This document shows, in pieces, positions 1 through 59,860 of a DNA stretch of 64,000 nucleotides (position 1 is its first letter; the number at the start of each line of letters is the position of its first letter). Source of the DNA: Loxodes magnus (lineage: Eukaryota; Ciliophora; Karyorelictea; Loxodida; Loxodidae); NCBI GenBank assembly GCA_946699065.1, contig CAMPDV010000456.1, positions 124,001-188,000 of the forward strand, in the 5' to 3' direction. The position numbers and the translations under genes were made by a program. The notes beneath the pieces are model-generated. The model did no database searches and was not told where the DNA came from. It was given only the letters and a program-made list of their open reading frames with translations.

Positions 1-10650
<10,650 letters not shown>

Positions 10651-10651
10651 T

Positions 10652-13600
10652 TATAATGTGACCACTCATGGTCTTACAGGTACCTGTCTTGACGTCCCAT
10701 AGTCTCACAGTCTTATCTCAACTTCCCGATACGATGAACTCTGAATCACTGGATATAGCCACAGCTGATACTCAATCTGTGTGACCACTCATGGTCTTAC
10801 AGGTACCTGTCTTGACGTCCCATAGTCTCACCGTCTTATCTAAACTTCCCGATACGATGAACTCTGAATCACTGGATATAGCCACAGATAATACATAATC
10901 TGTGTGACCACTCATGGTCTTACAGGTACCTGTCTTGACGTCCCATAGTCTCACAGTCTTATCTCAACTTCCCGATACGATGAACTCTGAATCACTGGAT
11001 ATAGCCACAGCTGATACTCAATCTGTGTGACCACTCATGGTCTTACAGGTACCTGTCTTGACGTCCCATAGTCTCACAGTCTTATCTCTACTTCCCGATA
11101 CGATGAACTCTTAATCACTGGATATAGCCACAGATCATACAGAACTAGTGTGACCACTCATGGTCTTACAGGTACCTGTCTTGACGTCCCATAGTCTCAC
11201 CGTATAATCTACACTTCCCGATACGATGAACTCTTAATCACTGGATATAGCCACAGCATTTACACAACTAATGTGACCACTCATGGTCTTACAGGTACCT
11301 GTCTTGACGTCCCATAGTCTCACAGTCTTATCTCAACTTCCCGATACGATGAACTCTGAATCACTGGATATAGCCACAGCATATACATAATGTGTGTGAC
11401 CACTCATGGTCTTACAGGTACCTGTCTTGACGTCCCATAGTCTCACCGTCTTATCATAACTTCCCGATACGATGAACTCTGAATCACTGGATATAGCCAC
11501 AGCATTTACATAACTAGTGTGACCACTCATGGTCTTACAGGTACCTGTCTTGACGTCCCATAGTCTCACCGTCTTATCTAAACTTCCCGATACGATGAAC
11601 TCTGAATCACTGGATATAGCCACAGATAATACAGAACTAGTGTGACCACTCATGGTCTTACAGGTACCTGTCTTGACGTCCCATAGTCTCACCGTCTAAT
11701 CATCACTTCCCGATACGATGAACTCTGAATCACTGGATATAGCCACAGCATTTACATAACTAGTGTGACCACTCATGGTCTTACAGGTACCTGTCTTGAC
11801 GTCCCATAGTCTCACCGTCTAATCATCACTTCCCGATACGATGAACTCTGAATCACTGGATATAGCCACAGCTGATACTCAATCTGTGTGACCACTCATG
11901 GTCTTACAGGTACCTGTCTTGACGTCCCATAGTCTCACAGTCTTATCTCTACTTCCCGATACGATGAACTCTTAATCACTGGATATAGCCACAGATCATA
12001 CAGAACTAGTGTGACCACTCATGGTCTTACAGGTACCTGTCTTGACGTCCCATAGTCTCACCGTCTAATCATCACTTCCCGATACGATGAACTCTGAATC
12101 ACTGGATATAGCCACAGCATTTACATAACTAGTGTGACCACTCATGGTCTTACAGGTACCTGTCTTGACGTCCCATAGTCTCACAGTCTTATCATCACTT
12201 CCCGATACGATGAACTCTTAATCACTGGATATAGCCACAGATAATACATAATCTGTGTGACCACTCATGGTCTTACAGGTACCTGTCTTGACGTCCCATA
12301 GTCTCACCGTCTAATCATAACTTCCCGATACGATGAACTCTGAATCACTGGATATAGCCACAGATCATACATAACTAGTGTGACCACTCATGGTCTTACA
12401 GGTACCTGTCTTGACGTCCCATAGTCTCACAGTCTTATCTCAACTTCCCGATACGATGAACTCTGAATCACTGGATATAGCCACAGATAATACAGAACTA
12501 GTGTGACCACTCATGGTCTTACAGGTACCTGTCTTGACGTCCCATAGTCTCACTGTATTATCTCTACTTCCCGATACGATGAACTCTGAATCACTGGATA
12601 TAGCCACAGCTGATACTCAATCTGTGTGACCACTCATGGTCTTACAGGTACCTGTCTTGACGTCCCATAGTCTCACCGTCTTATCTAAACTTCCCGATAC
12701 GATGAACTCTGAATCACTGGATATAGCCACAGATAATACATAATCTGTGTGACCACTCATGGTCTTACAGGTACCTGTCTTGACGTCCCATAGTCTCACC
12801 GTCTTATCATAACTTCCCGATACGATGAACTCTGAATCACTGGATATAGCCACAGCATTTACATAACTAGTGTGACCACTCATGGTCTTACAGGTACCTG
12901 TCTTGACGTCCCATAGTCTCACCGTCTAATCATCACTTCCCGATACGATGAACTCTTAATCACTGGATATAGCCACAGATCATACAGAACTAGTGTGACC
13001 ACTCATGGTCTTACAGGTACCTGTCTTGACGTCCCATAGTCTCACCGTATAATCTACACTTCCCGATACGATGAACTCTTAATCACTGGATATAGCCACA
13101 GCATTTACACAACTAATGTGACCACTCATGGTCTTACAGGTACCTGTCTTGACGTCCCATAGTCTCACAGTCTTATCTCAACTTCCCGATACGATGAACT
13201 CTGAATCACTGGATATAGCCACAGCATATACATAATGTGTGTGACCACTCATGGTCTTACAGGTACCTGTCTTGACGTCCCATAGTCTCACCGTCTTATC
13301 ATAACTTCCCGATACGATGAACTCTGAATCACTGGATATAGCCACAGCATTTACATAACTAGTGTGACCACTCATGGTCTTACAGGTACCTGTCTTGACG
13401 TCCCATAGTCTCACCGTCTTATCTAAACTTCCCGATACGATGAACTCTGAATCACTGGATATAGCCACAGATAATACAGAACTAGTGTGACCACTCATGG
13501 TCTTACAGGTACCTGTCTTGACGTCCCATAGTCTCACCGTCTAATCATCACTTCCCGATACGATGAACTCTGAATCACTGGATATAGCCACAGCATATAC

Positions 13601-16600
13601 AGAATAAGTGTGACCACTCATGGTCTTACAGGTACCTGTCTTGACGTCCCATAGTCTCACCGTATAATCTAAACTTCCCGATACGATGAACTCTGAATCA
13701 CTGGATATAGCCACAGCATTTACATAACTAGTGTGACCACTCATGGTCTTACAGGTACCTGTCTTGACGTCCCATAGTCTCACCGTCTAATCATAACTTC
13801 CCGATACGATGAACTCTGAATCACTGGATATAGCAACAGCATTTACATAACTAGTGTGACCACTCATGGTCTTACAGGTACCTGTCTTGACGTCCCATAG
13901 TCTCACCGTCTTATCATCACTTCCCGATACGATGAACTCTGAATCACTGAATATAGCAACAGCATTTACATAACTAGTGTGACCACTCATGGTCTTACAG
14001 GTACCTGTCTTGACGTCCCATAGTCTCACCGTCTTATCTAAACTTCCCGATACGATGAACTCTGAATCACTGGATATAGCCACAGATAATACATAATCTG
14101 TGTGACCACTCATGGTCTTACAGGTACCTGTCTTGACGTCCCATAGTCTCACAGTCTTATCTCAACTTCCCGATACGATGAACTCTGAATCACTGGATAT
14201 AGCCACAGATCATACATAACTAGTGTGACCACTCATGGTCTTACAGGTACCTGTCTTGACGTCCCATAGTCTCACCGTCTTATCATAACTTCCCGATACG
14301 ATGAACTCTGAATCACTGGATATAGCCACAGCATTTACATAACTAGTGTGACCACTCATGGTCTTACAGGTACCTGTCTTGACGTCCCATAGTCTCACCG
14401 TCTTATCTAAACTTCCCGATACGATGAACTCTGAATCACTGGATATAGCCACAGATAATACAGAACTAGTGTGACCACTCATGGTCTTACAGGTACCTGT
14501 CTTGACGTCCCATAGTCTCACCGTCTAATCATCACTTCCCGATACGATGAACTCTGAATCACTGGATATAGCCACAGCATATACAGAATAAGTGTGACCA
14601 CTCATGGTCTTACAGGTACCTGTCTTGACGTCCCATAGTCTCACCGTCTTATCATCACTTCCCGATACGATGAACTCTGAATCACTGGATATAGCAACAG
14701 ATAATACAGAACTAGTGTGACCACTCATGGTCTTACAGGTACCTGTCTTGACGTCCCATAGTCTCACCGTCTAATCATCACTTCCCGATACGATGAACTC
14801 TGAATCACTGGATATAGCCACAGATGATACTCAACTAGTGTGACCACTCATGGTCTTACAGGTACCTGTCTTGACGTCCCATAGTCTCACTGTATTATCT
14901 ACACTTCCCGATACGATGAACTCTGAATCACTGGATATAGCCACAGCATATACATAATGTGTGTGACCACTCATGGTCTTACAGGTACCTGTCTTGACGT
15001 CCCATAGTCTCACCGTCTAATCATCACTTCCCGATACGATGAACTCTGAATCACTGGATATAGCCACAGATCATACTCAACTAGTGTGACCACTCATGGT
15101 CTTACAGGTACCTGTCTTGACGTCCCATAGTCTCACTGTATTATCTACACTTCCCGATACGATGAACTCTGAATCACTGGATATAGCCACAGCTGATACT
15201 CAATCTGTGTGACCACTCATGGTCTTACAGGTACCTGTCTTGACGTCCCATAGTCTCACTGTATTATCATCACTTCCCGATACGATGAACTCTGAATCAC
15301 TGGATATAGCCACAGCTGATACTCAATCTGTGTGACCACTCATGGTCTTACAGGTACCTGTCTTGACGTCCCATTGTCTCACAGTCTTATCTCAACTTCC
15401 CGATACGATGAACTCTGAATCACTGGATATAGCCACAGCATTTACATAACTAGTGTGACCACTCATGGTCTTACAGGTACCTGTCTTGACGTCCCATAGT
15501 CTCACCGTCTTATCTAAACTTCCCGATACGATGAACTCTGAATCACTGAATATAGCAACAGCATTTACATAACTAGTGTGACCACTCATGGTCTTACAGG
15601 TACCTGTCTTGACGTCCCATAGTCTCACCGTCTTATCTCAACTTCCCGATACGATGAACTCTGAATCACTGGATATAGCAACAGCATTTACATAACTAGT
15701 GTGACCACTCATGGTCTTACAGGTACATGTCTTGACGTCCCATAGTCTCACCGTCTAATCATTACTTCCCGATACGATGAACTCTGAATCACTGGATATA
15801 GCCACAGATAATACAGAACTAGTGTGACCACTCATGGTCTTACAGGTACCTGTCTTGACGTCCCATAGTCTCACAGTCTTATCTCAACTTCCCGATACGA
15901 TGAACTCTGAATCACTGGATATAGCCACAGATGATACTCAACTAGTGTGACCACTCATGGTCTTACAGGTACCTGTCTTGACGTCCCATAGTCTCACAGT
16001 CTCATCTCAACTTCCCGATACGATGAACTCTTAATCACTGGATATAGCCACAGCTGATACTCAATCTGTGTGACCACTCATGGTCTTACAGGTACCTGTC
16101 TTGACGTCCCATAGTCTCACAGTCTTATCATCACTTCCCGATACGATGAACTCTTAATCACTGGATATAGCCACAGCATATACATAATGTGTGTGACCAC
16201 TCATGGTCTTACAGGTACCTGTCTTGACGTCCCATAGTCTCACAGTCTTATCTCTACTTCCCGATACGATGAACTCTTAATCACTGGATATAGCCACAGC
16301 TGATACTCAATCTGTGTGACCACTCATGGTCTTACAGGTACCTGTCTTGACGTCCCATAGTCTCACCGTCTAATCATCACTTCCCGATACGATGAACTCT
16401 GAATCACTGGATATAGCCACAGCATATACAGAATAAGTGTGACCACTCATGGTCTTACAGGTACCTGTCTTGACGTCCCATAGTCTCACCGTCTTATCAT
16501 AACTTCCCGATACGATGAACTCTGAATCACTGGATATAGCCACAGATAATACAGAACTAGTGTGACCACTCATGGTCTTACAGGTACCTGTCTTGACGTC

Positions 16601-19600
16601 CCATAGTCTCACAGTCTTATCTCTACTTCCCGATACGATGAACTCTTAATCACTGGATATAGCCACAGATCATACAGAACTAGTGTGACCACTCATGGTC
16701 TTACAGGTACCTGTCTTGACGTCCCATAGTCTCACAGTCTTATCTCTACTTCCCGATACGATGAACTCTTAATCACTGGATATAGCCACAGCATTTACAC
16801 AACTAATGTGACCACTCATGGTCTTACAGGTACCTGTCTTGACGTCCCATAGTCTCACAGTCTAATCTCAACTTCCCGATACGATGAACTCTGAATCACT
16901 GGATATAGCCACAGATGATACTCAACTAGTGTGACCACTCATGGTCTTACAGGTACCTGTCTTGACGTCCCATAGTCTCACTGTATTATCTACACTTCCC
17001 GATACGATGAACTCTTAATCACTGGATATAGCCACAGATAATACATAACTAGTGTGACCACTCATGGTCTTACAGGTACCTGTCTTGACGTCCCATAGTC
17101 TCACCGTCTAATCATAACTTCCCGATACGATGAACTCTGAATCACTGGATATAGCAACAGCATTTACATAACTTGTGTGACCACTCATGGTCTTACAGGT
17201 ACATGTCTAGACGTCCCATAGTCTCACCGTCTTATCTAAACTTCCCGATACGATGAACTCTGAATCACTGGATATAGCCACAGATGATACATAACTAGTG
17301 TGACCACTCATGGTCTTACAGGTACCTGTCTTGACGTCCCATAGTCTCACCGTATAATCTCCACTTCCCGATACGATGAACTCTTAATCACTGGATATAG
17401 CCACAGATCATACAGAACTAGTGTGACCACTCATGGTCTTACAGGTACCTGTCTTGACGTCCCATAGTCTCACAGTCTTATCATAACTTCCCGATACGAT
17501 GAACTCTGAATCACTGGATATAGCCACAGATAATACAGAACTAGTGTGACCACTCATGGTCTTACAGGTACCTGTCTTGACGTCCCATAGTCTCACCGTC
17601 TTATCTAAACTTCCCGATACGATGAACTCTGAATCACTGAATATAGCAACAGCATTTACATAACTAGTGTGACCACTCATGGTCTTACAGGTACCTGTCT
17701 TGACGTCCCATAGTCTCACCGTCTTATCTAAACTTCCCGATACGATGAACTCTGAATCACTGGATATAGCAACAGCATTTACATAACTAGTGTGACCACT
17801 CATGGTCTTACAGGTACATGTCTTGACGTCCCATAGTCTCACCGTCTAATCATTACTTCCCGATACGATGAACTCTGAATCACTGGATATAGCCACAGAT
17901 AATACAGAACTAGTGTGACCACTCATGGTCTTACAGGTACCTGTCTTGACGTCCCATAGTCTCACAGTCTTATCTCAACTTCCCGATACGATGAACTCTG
18001 AATCACTGGATATAGCCACAGATGATACTCAACTAGTGTGACCACTCATGGTCTTACAGGTACCTGTCTTGACGTCCCATAGTCTCACAGTCTCATCTCA
18101 ACTTCCCGATACGATGAACTCTTAATCACTGGATATAGCCACAGCTGATACTCAATCTGTGTGACCACTCATGGTCTTACAGGTACCTGTCTTGACGTCC
18201 CATAGTCTCACAGTCTTATCATCACTTCCCGATACGATGAACTCTTAATCACTGGATATAGCCACAGCATATACATAATGTGTGTGACCACTCATGGTCT
18301 TACAGGTACCTGTCTTGACGTCCCATAGTCTCACAGTCTTATCTCTACTTCCCGATACGATGAACTCTTAATCACTGGATATAGCCACAGCTGATACTCA
18401 ATCTGTGTGACCACTCATGGTCTTACAGGTACCTGTCTTGACGTCCCATAGTCTCACCGTCTAATCATCACTTCCCGATACGATGAACTCTGAATCACTG
18501 GATATAGCCACAGCATATACAGAATAAGTGTGACCACTCATGGTCTTACAGGTACCTGTCTTGACGTCCCATAGTCTCACCGTCTTATCATAACTTCCCG
18601 ATACGATGAACTCTTAATCACTGGATATAGCCACAGATAATACATAACTAGTGTGACCACTCATGGTCTTACAGGTACCTGTCTTGACGTCCCATAGTCT
18701 CACCGTCTAATCATAACTTCCCGATACGATGAACTCTTAATCACTGGATATAGCCACAGCATTTACATAATGTGTGTGACCACTCATGGTCTTACAGGTA
18801 CCTGTCTTGACGTCCCATAGTCTCACCGTATAATCTCAACTTCCCGATACGATGAACTCTGAATCACTGGATATAGCCACAGCATATACATAATGTGTGT
18901 GACCACTCATGGTCTTACAGGTACCTGTCTTGACGTCCCATAGTCTCACCGTATAATCTCAACTTCCCGATACGATGAACTCTGAATCACTGGATATAGC
19001 CACAGATCATACAGAACTAGTGTGACCACTCATGGTCTTACAGGTACCTGTCTTGACGTCCCATAGTCTCACAGTCTTATCTCTACTTCCCGATACGATG
19101 AACTCTTAATCACTGGATATAGCCACAGCATTTACACAACTAATGTGACCACTCATGGTCTTACAGGTACCTGTCTTGACGTCCCATAGTCTCACAGTCT
19201 AATCTCAACTTCCCGATACGATGAACTCTGAATCACTGGATATAGCCACAGATGATACTCAACTAGTGTGACCACTCATGGTCTTACAGGTACCTGTCTT
19301 GACGTCCCATAGTCTCACTGTATTATCTACACTTCCCGATACGATGAACTCTTAATCACTGGATATAGCCACAGATAATACATAACTAGTGTGACCACTC
19401 ATGGTCTTACAGGTACCTGTCTTGACGTCCCATAGTCTCACCGTCTTATCTAAACTTCCCGATACGATGAACTCTTAATCACTGGATATAGCCACAGCAT
19501 TTACACAACTAATGTGACCACTCATGGTCTTACAGGTACCTGTCTTGACGTCCCATAGTCTCACAGTCTTATCATCACTTCCCGATACGATGAACTCTTA

Positions 19601-21103
19601 ATCACTGGATATAGCCACAGATAATACATAATCTGTGTGACCACTCATGGTCTTACAGGTACCTGTCTTGACGTCCCATAGTCTCACCGTATAATCTCCA
19701 CTTCCCGATACGATGAACTCTTAATCACTGGATATAGCCACAGATCATACAGAACTAGTGTGACCACTCATGGTCTTACAGGTACCTGTCTTGACGTCCC
19801 ATAGTCTCACAGTCTTATCATAACTTCCCGATACGATGAACTCTGAATCACTGGATATAGCCACAGATAATACAGAACTAGTGTGACCACTCATGGTCTT
19901 ACAGGTACCTGTCTTGACGTCCCATAGTCTCACCGTCTAATCATTACTTCCCGATACGATGAACTCTGAATCACTGAATATAGCAACAGCATTTACATAA
20001 CTAGTGTGACCACTCATGGTCTTACAGGTACCTGTCTTGACGTCCCATAGTCTCACCGTCTAATCATAACTTCCCGATACGATGAACTCTGAATCACTGG
20101 ATATAGCCACAGATAATACAGAACTAGTGTGACCACTCATGGTCTTACAGGTACCTGTCTTGACGTCCCATAGTCTCACCGTCTTATCATAACTTCCCGA
20201 TACGATGAACTCTTAATCACTGGATATAGCAACAGCATTTACATAACTTGTGTGACCACTCATGGTCTTACAGGTACCTGTCTTGACGTCCCATAGTCTC
20301 ACAGTCTTATCTCAACTTCCCGATACGATGAACTCTGAATCACTGGATATAGCCACAGCTGATACTCAATCTGTGTGACCACTCATGGTCTTACAGGTAC
20401 CTGTCTTGACGTCCCATAGTCTCACCGTCTTATCTAAACTTCCCGATACGATGAACTCTTAATCACTGGATATAGCCACAGCATTTACACAACTAATGTG
20501 ACCACTCATGGTCTTACAGGTACCTGTCTTGACGTCCCATAGTCTCACAGTCTTATCATCACTTCCCGATACGATGAACTCTTAATCACTGGATATAGCC
20601 ACAGATAATACATAATCTGTGTGACCACTCATGGTCTTACAGGTACCTGTCTTGACGTCCCATAGTCTCACAGTCTCATCTCAACTTCCCGATACGATGA
20701 ACTCTGAATCACTGGATATAGCCACAGCTGATACTCAATCTGTGTGACCACTCATGGTCTTACAGGTACCTGTCTTGACGTCCCATAGTCTCACCGTCTT
20801 ATCTACACTTCCCGATACGATGAACTCTGAATCACTGGATATAGCCACAGCTGATACTCAATCTGTGAGACCACTCATGGTCTTACAGGTACCTGTCTTG
20901 ACGTCCCATAGTCTCACAGTCTTATCATAACTTCCCGATACGATGAACTCTGAATCACTGGATATAGCCACAGATAATACAGAACTAGTGTGACCACTCA
21001 TGGTCTTACAGGTACCTGTCTTGACGTCCCATAGTCTCACCGTCTTATCATAACTTCCCGATACGATGAACTCTTAATCACTGGATATAGCCACAGCATT
21101 TAC
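10652..21103 (-). CDS. WD40 repeat block 2, frame-consistent (TAA and TGA alleles appear)
   Basis: About 85 units share one frame, offset by +1 from block 1 because of an extra base near 10650. TAA at residue 16 (TCA to TAA, 'aactcttaatc' on the plus strand) first appears at about 10616, at the left border of this block, and becomes common through it. TGA at residue 24 ('tctcaacttcc') is also common. TGA at residue 6 is often followed by V-S, reading D-W-V-S-A if TGA is Trp. The longest standard-code fragment is 144 residues (17408-17842). Rare core changes include G36C near 15726 and 17817 and a TAG in place of Lys34 near 17213. Functional status is uncertain, as for the other blocks. Confidence 0.38.
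11333..13537 (-). repeat. Segmental duplication, 15-unit offset
   Basis: The three-unit run 11333-11692 is repeated exactly in translated sequence at 13178-13537 (offset 1845 bp = 15 units). The two units to its left also match: a cassette ending 'caactaatg' preceded by 'gtataatctac'. Confidence 0.8.
15650..19400 (-). repeat. Segmental duplication, 17-unit offset (then 19)
   Basis: The rare G36C change ('gtacatgtc') sits at 15723 and 17814, 2091 bp (17 units) apart. The following units match allele by allele, including the rare E26 allele ('gtctcatc'), for about seven units, to about 16510 and 18600. The pattern then resumes with a 19-unit offset (about 16650-17060 against 18990-19400), so the copies have gained or lost two units since duplication. 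Confidence 0.8.
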
Positions 21104-21110
21104 ACAATAT

Positions 21111-21116
<6 letters not shown>
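21097..21116 (-). other. +1 frameshift allele in cassette A, copy 1 of 3
   Basis: The cassette 'catttacacaatataatgtg' is one base longer than 'catttacacaactaatgtg' and separates blocks 2 and 3. The same allele recurs near 25894 and 28971. Confidence 0.85.
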
Positions 21117-28980
<7,864 letters not shown>

Positions 28981-28984
28981 ATAT

Positions 28985-56242
<27,258 letters not shown>

Positions 56243-58669
56243 AATACTTATTTCTTTTCAAAGCATACTCCTTAAAACAATATTTTATCTTCTTTTCTTA
56301 CTTTACTTCTTCACTTTTCTAAATACTTATTACTTCTCAAAACATACTACATAAAACTGAAATTATATATTCTTTTCTTACTTTACTTCTTCACTTTTCT
56401 AAATACTTATTACTTCTCAAAGCATACTCCTTAAAACTGAAATTCTAGCTTCTTTTCTTACTTTACTTCTTCACTTTTCTAAATACTTATTACTTCTCAA
56501 AGCATACTCCTTAAAAATGAAATTCTATCTTCTTTTCTTACTTTACTTCTTCACTTTTCTAAATACTTATTACTTCTCAAAGCATACTCCTTAAAACTGA
56601 AACTATTTCTAATTTTCTTACTATACATCTTCACTTTTCTAAATACTTATTACTTCTCAAAGCATACTCTTTAAAACTGAAATTCTATCTTTTTTTCTTA
56701 CTTTACTTCTTCACTTTTCTAAATACTTTTTACTTCTCAAAACATACTACTTAAAACTGAAAATCTATCTTCTTTTCTTACTTTACTTCTTCACTTTTCT
56801 AAATACTTATTACTTCTCAAAGCATACTCTTTAAAAATTAAATTCTAGCTTCTTTTCTTACTTTACTTCTTCACTTTTCTAAATACTTATTACTTCTCAA
56901 AGCATACTCTTTAAAACTGAAAATCTATCTTCTTTTCTTACTTTACTTCTTCACTTTTCTAAATACTTATTTCTTTTCAAAGCATACTCCTTAAAACTGT
57001 AATTCTAGCTTCTTTTCTTACTTTACTTCTTCACTTTTAAAAATACTTATTACTTCTCAAAGCATACTCTTTAAAAATTAAATTCTAGCTTCTTTTCTTA
57101 CTTTACTTCTTCACTTTTCTAAATACTTATTACTTCTCAAAGCATACTCCTTAAAACTGAAATTCTAGCTTCTTTTCTTACTTTAGATCTTCACTTTTCT
57201 AAATACTTATTACTTCTCAAATCATACTCCTTAAAACTGAAACTGCTTCTTCTTTTCTTACTTTACTTCTTCACTTTTCTAAATACTTATTACTTCTCAA
57301 AGCATACTCCTTAAAACTGAAATTCTATATTCTTTTCTTACTTTACTTCTTCACTTTTCTAAATACTTATTACTTCTCAAAGCATACTCCTTAAAACTGA
57401 AATTCTATCTTCTTTTCTTACTTTACTTTTTCATTTTTCAAATATTTATTACTTCTCAAATCATACTCCTTAAAACTGAAACTTCTTCTTCTTTTATTAC
57501 TTTACTTCTTCACTTTTCTAAATACTTATTACTTCTTTAAGCATACTCTTTAAAACTGAAAATCTATCTTCTTTTCTTACTTTACTTCTTCACTTTTCTA
57601 AATACTTATTTCATTTCAAAGCATACTCCTTAAAACTGAAATTCTAGCTTCTTTTCTTACTTTACTTCTTCACTTTTCTAAATACTTATTACTTCTCAAA
57701 GCATACTCTTTAAAACTGAAATTCTATCTTCTTTTCTTACTTTAGATCTTCACTTTTCTAAATACTTATTTCTTTTCAAAGCATACTACTTAAAACTGAA
57801 ATTATATATTCTTTTCTTACTTTACTTCTTCACTTTTCTAAATACTTATTACTTCTCAAAACATACTACTTAAAACTGAAATTATATATTCTTTTCTTAC
57901 TTTACTTCTTCACTTTTCTAAATACTTATTACTTCTCAAAGCATACTCCTTAAAACTGAAATTCTATCTTCTTTTCTTACTTTACTTTTTCATTTTTCAA
58001 TATATTTATTACTTCTCAAATCATACTCCTTAAAACTGAAACTGCTTCTTCTTTTATTACTTTACTTCTTCACTTTTCTCAATACTTATTACTTCTCAAA
58101 GCATACTCCTTAAAACTGAAATTCTAGCTTCTTTTCTTACTTTACTTCTTCACTTTTCTAATTACTTATTACTTCTCAAAGCATACTACTTAAAACTGAA
58201 ATTCTAGCTTCTTTTCCTACTTTACATTTTCACTTTTCTAATTACTTATTACTTATTAAAGCATACTCCTTAAAACTGAAATTCTAGCTTCTTTTCTTAC
58301 TTTACTTCTTCACTTTTCTAAATACTTATTACTTCTCAAAGCATACTCCTTAAAACTGAAATTCTAGCTTCTTTTCTTACTTTACTTCTTCACTTTTCTA
58401 AATACTTATTACTTCTCAAAGCATACTCCTTAAAACTGAAACTATTTCTAATTTTCTTACTATACATCTTCACTTTTCTAAATATTTATTTCTTTTCAAA
58501 GCATACTCCTTAAAACTGAAATTCTATCTTTTTTTCTTACTTTACTTCTTCACTTTTCTAAATACTTATTACTTCTCAAAGCATACTCCTTAAAAATGAA
58601 ACTGCTTCTTCTTTTCTTACTTTACTTCTTCACTTTTCTAAATACTTATTACTTCTCAAAGCATACTCC

Positions 58670-58725
58670 TTAAAACTGAAAATCTATCTTCTGAAATTCT
58701 ATCTTTTTTTCTTACTTTACTTCTT
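58670..58725. repeat. Local 12-bp duplication within the satellite
   Basis: The stretch around 58680-58703 reads 'aatctatcttctgaaattc' followed by 'tatctt', in effect repeating part of the 'ctgaaattctatctt' segment and adding about 12 bp. It shifts the phase of the 80-bp repeat for all copies to its right. Confidence 0.75.
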
Positions 58726-59014
58726 CATTTTTCAATATATTTATTACTTCTCAAATCATACTCCTTAAAACTGAAACTGCTTCTTCTTTTATTACTTTAC
58801 TTCTTCACTTTTCTCAATACTTATTACTTCTCAAAGCATACTCCTTAAAACTGAAACTGCTTCTTTTTTTCTTACTTTACTTCTTCACTTTTCTAAATAC
58901 TTATTACTTCTCAAAGCATACTCCTTAAAACTGAAATTCTATCTTCTTTTCTTACTTTACTTCTTCACTTTTCTAAATATTTATTACTTCTCAAAGCATA
59001 CTCCTTAAAACTGA

Positions 59015-59860
59015 AACTATTTCTAATTTTCTTACTATACATCTTCACTTTTCTAAATACTTATTTCTTTTCAAAGCATACTCCTTAAAACTGAAATTCT
59101 AGCTTCTTTTCTTACTTTAGATCTTCACTTTTCTAAATACTTATTACTTCTCAAAGCATACTACTTAAAACTGAAATTCTATATTCTTTTCTTACTTTAC
59201 TTCTTCACTTTTCTAAATACTTATTACTTCTCAAAGCATACTCCTTAAAACTGAAATTCTATCTTCTTTTCTTACTTTACTTCTTCATTTTTCAATATAT
59301 TTATTACTTCTCAAATCATACTCCTTAAAACTGAAACTGCTTCTTCTTTTATTACTTTACTTCTTCACTTTTCTCAATACTTATTACTTCTCAAAGCATA
59401 CTCCTTAAAACTGAAACTGCTTCTTCTTTTCTTACTTTACTTCTTCACTTTTCTAAATACTTATTACTTCTCAAAGCATACTCCTTAAAACTGAAATTCT
59501 ATCTTCTTTTCTTACTTTACTTCTTCACTTTTCTAAATATTTATTACTTCTTTAAGCATACTCCTTAAAACTGAAACTATTTCTAATTTTCTTACTATAC
59601 ATCTTCACTTTTCTAAATACTTATTTCTTTTCAAAGCATACTCCTTAAAACTGAAATTCTAGCTTCTTTTCTTACTTTAGATCTTCACTTTTCTAAATAC
59701 TTATTACTTCTCAAATCATACTCTTTAAAACTGAAATTCTATCTTTTTTTCTTACTTTACTTCTTCACTTTTCTAATTACTTATTACTTATTAAAGCATA
59801 CTCCTTAAAACTGAAATTCTATCTTTTTTTCTAACTTTACTTCTTCACTTTTCTAAATAT
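59015..59860. repeat. Higher-order repeat in the satellite (7 x 80 bp)
   Basis: The variant 'aactatttctaattttc' lies at 59015 and 59575, 560 bp apart. The copies from about 58730 to 59290 match those from 59290 to 59850 variant by variant. The same marker appears as pairs 160 bp apart at 60375/60535 and 63015/63175 (2640 bp = 33 copies between pairs). 'cctactttac' lies at 60151, 60711 and 62391 (7 and 21 copies apart). Confidence 0.75.
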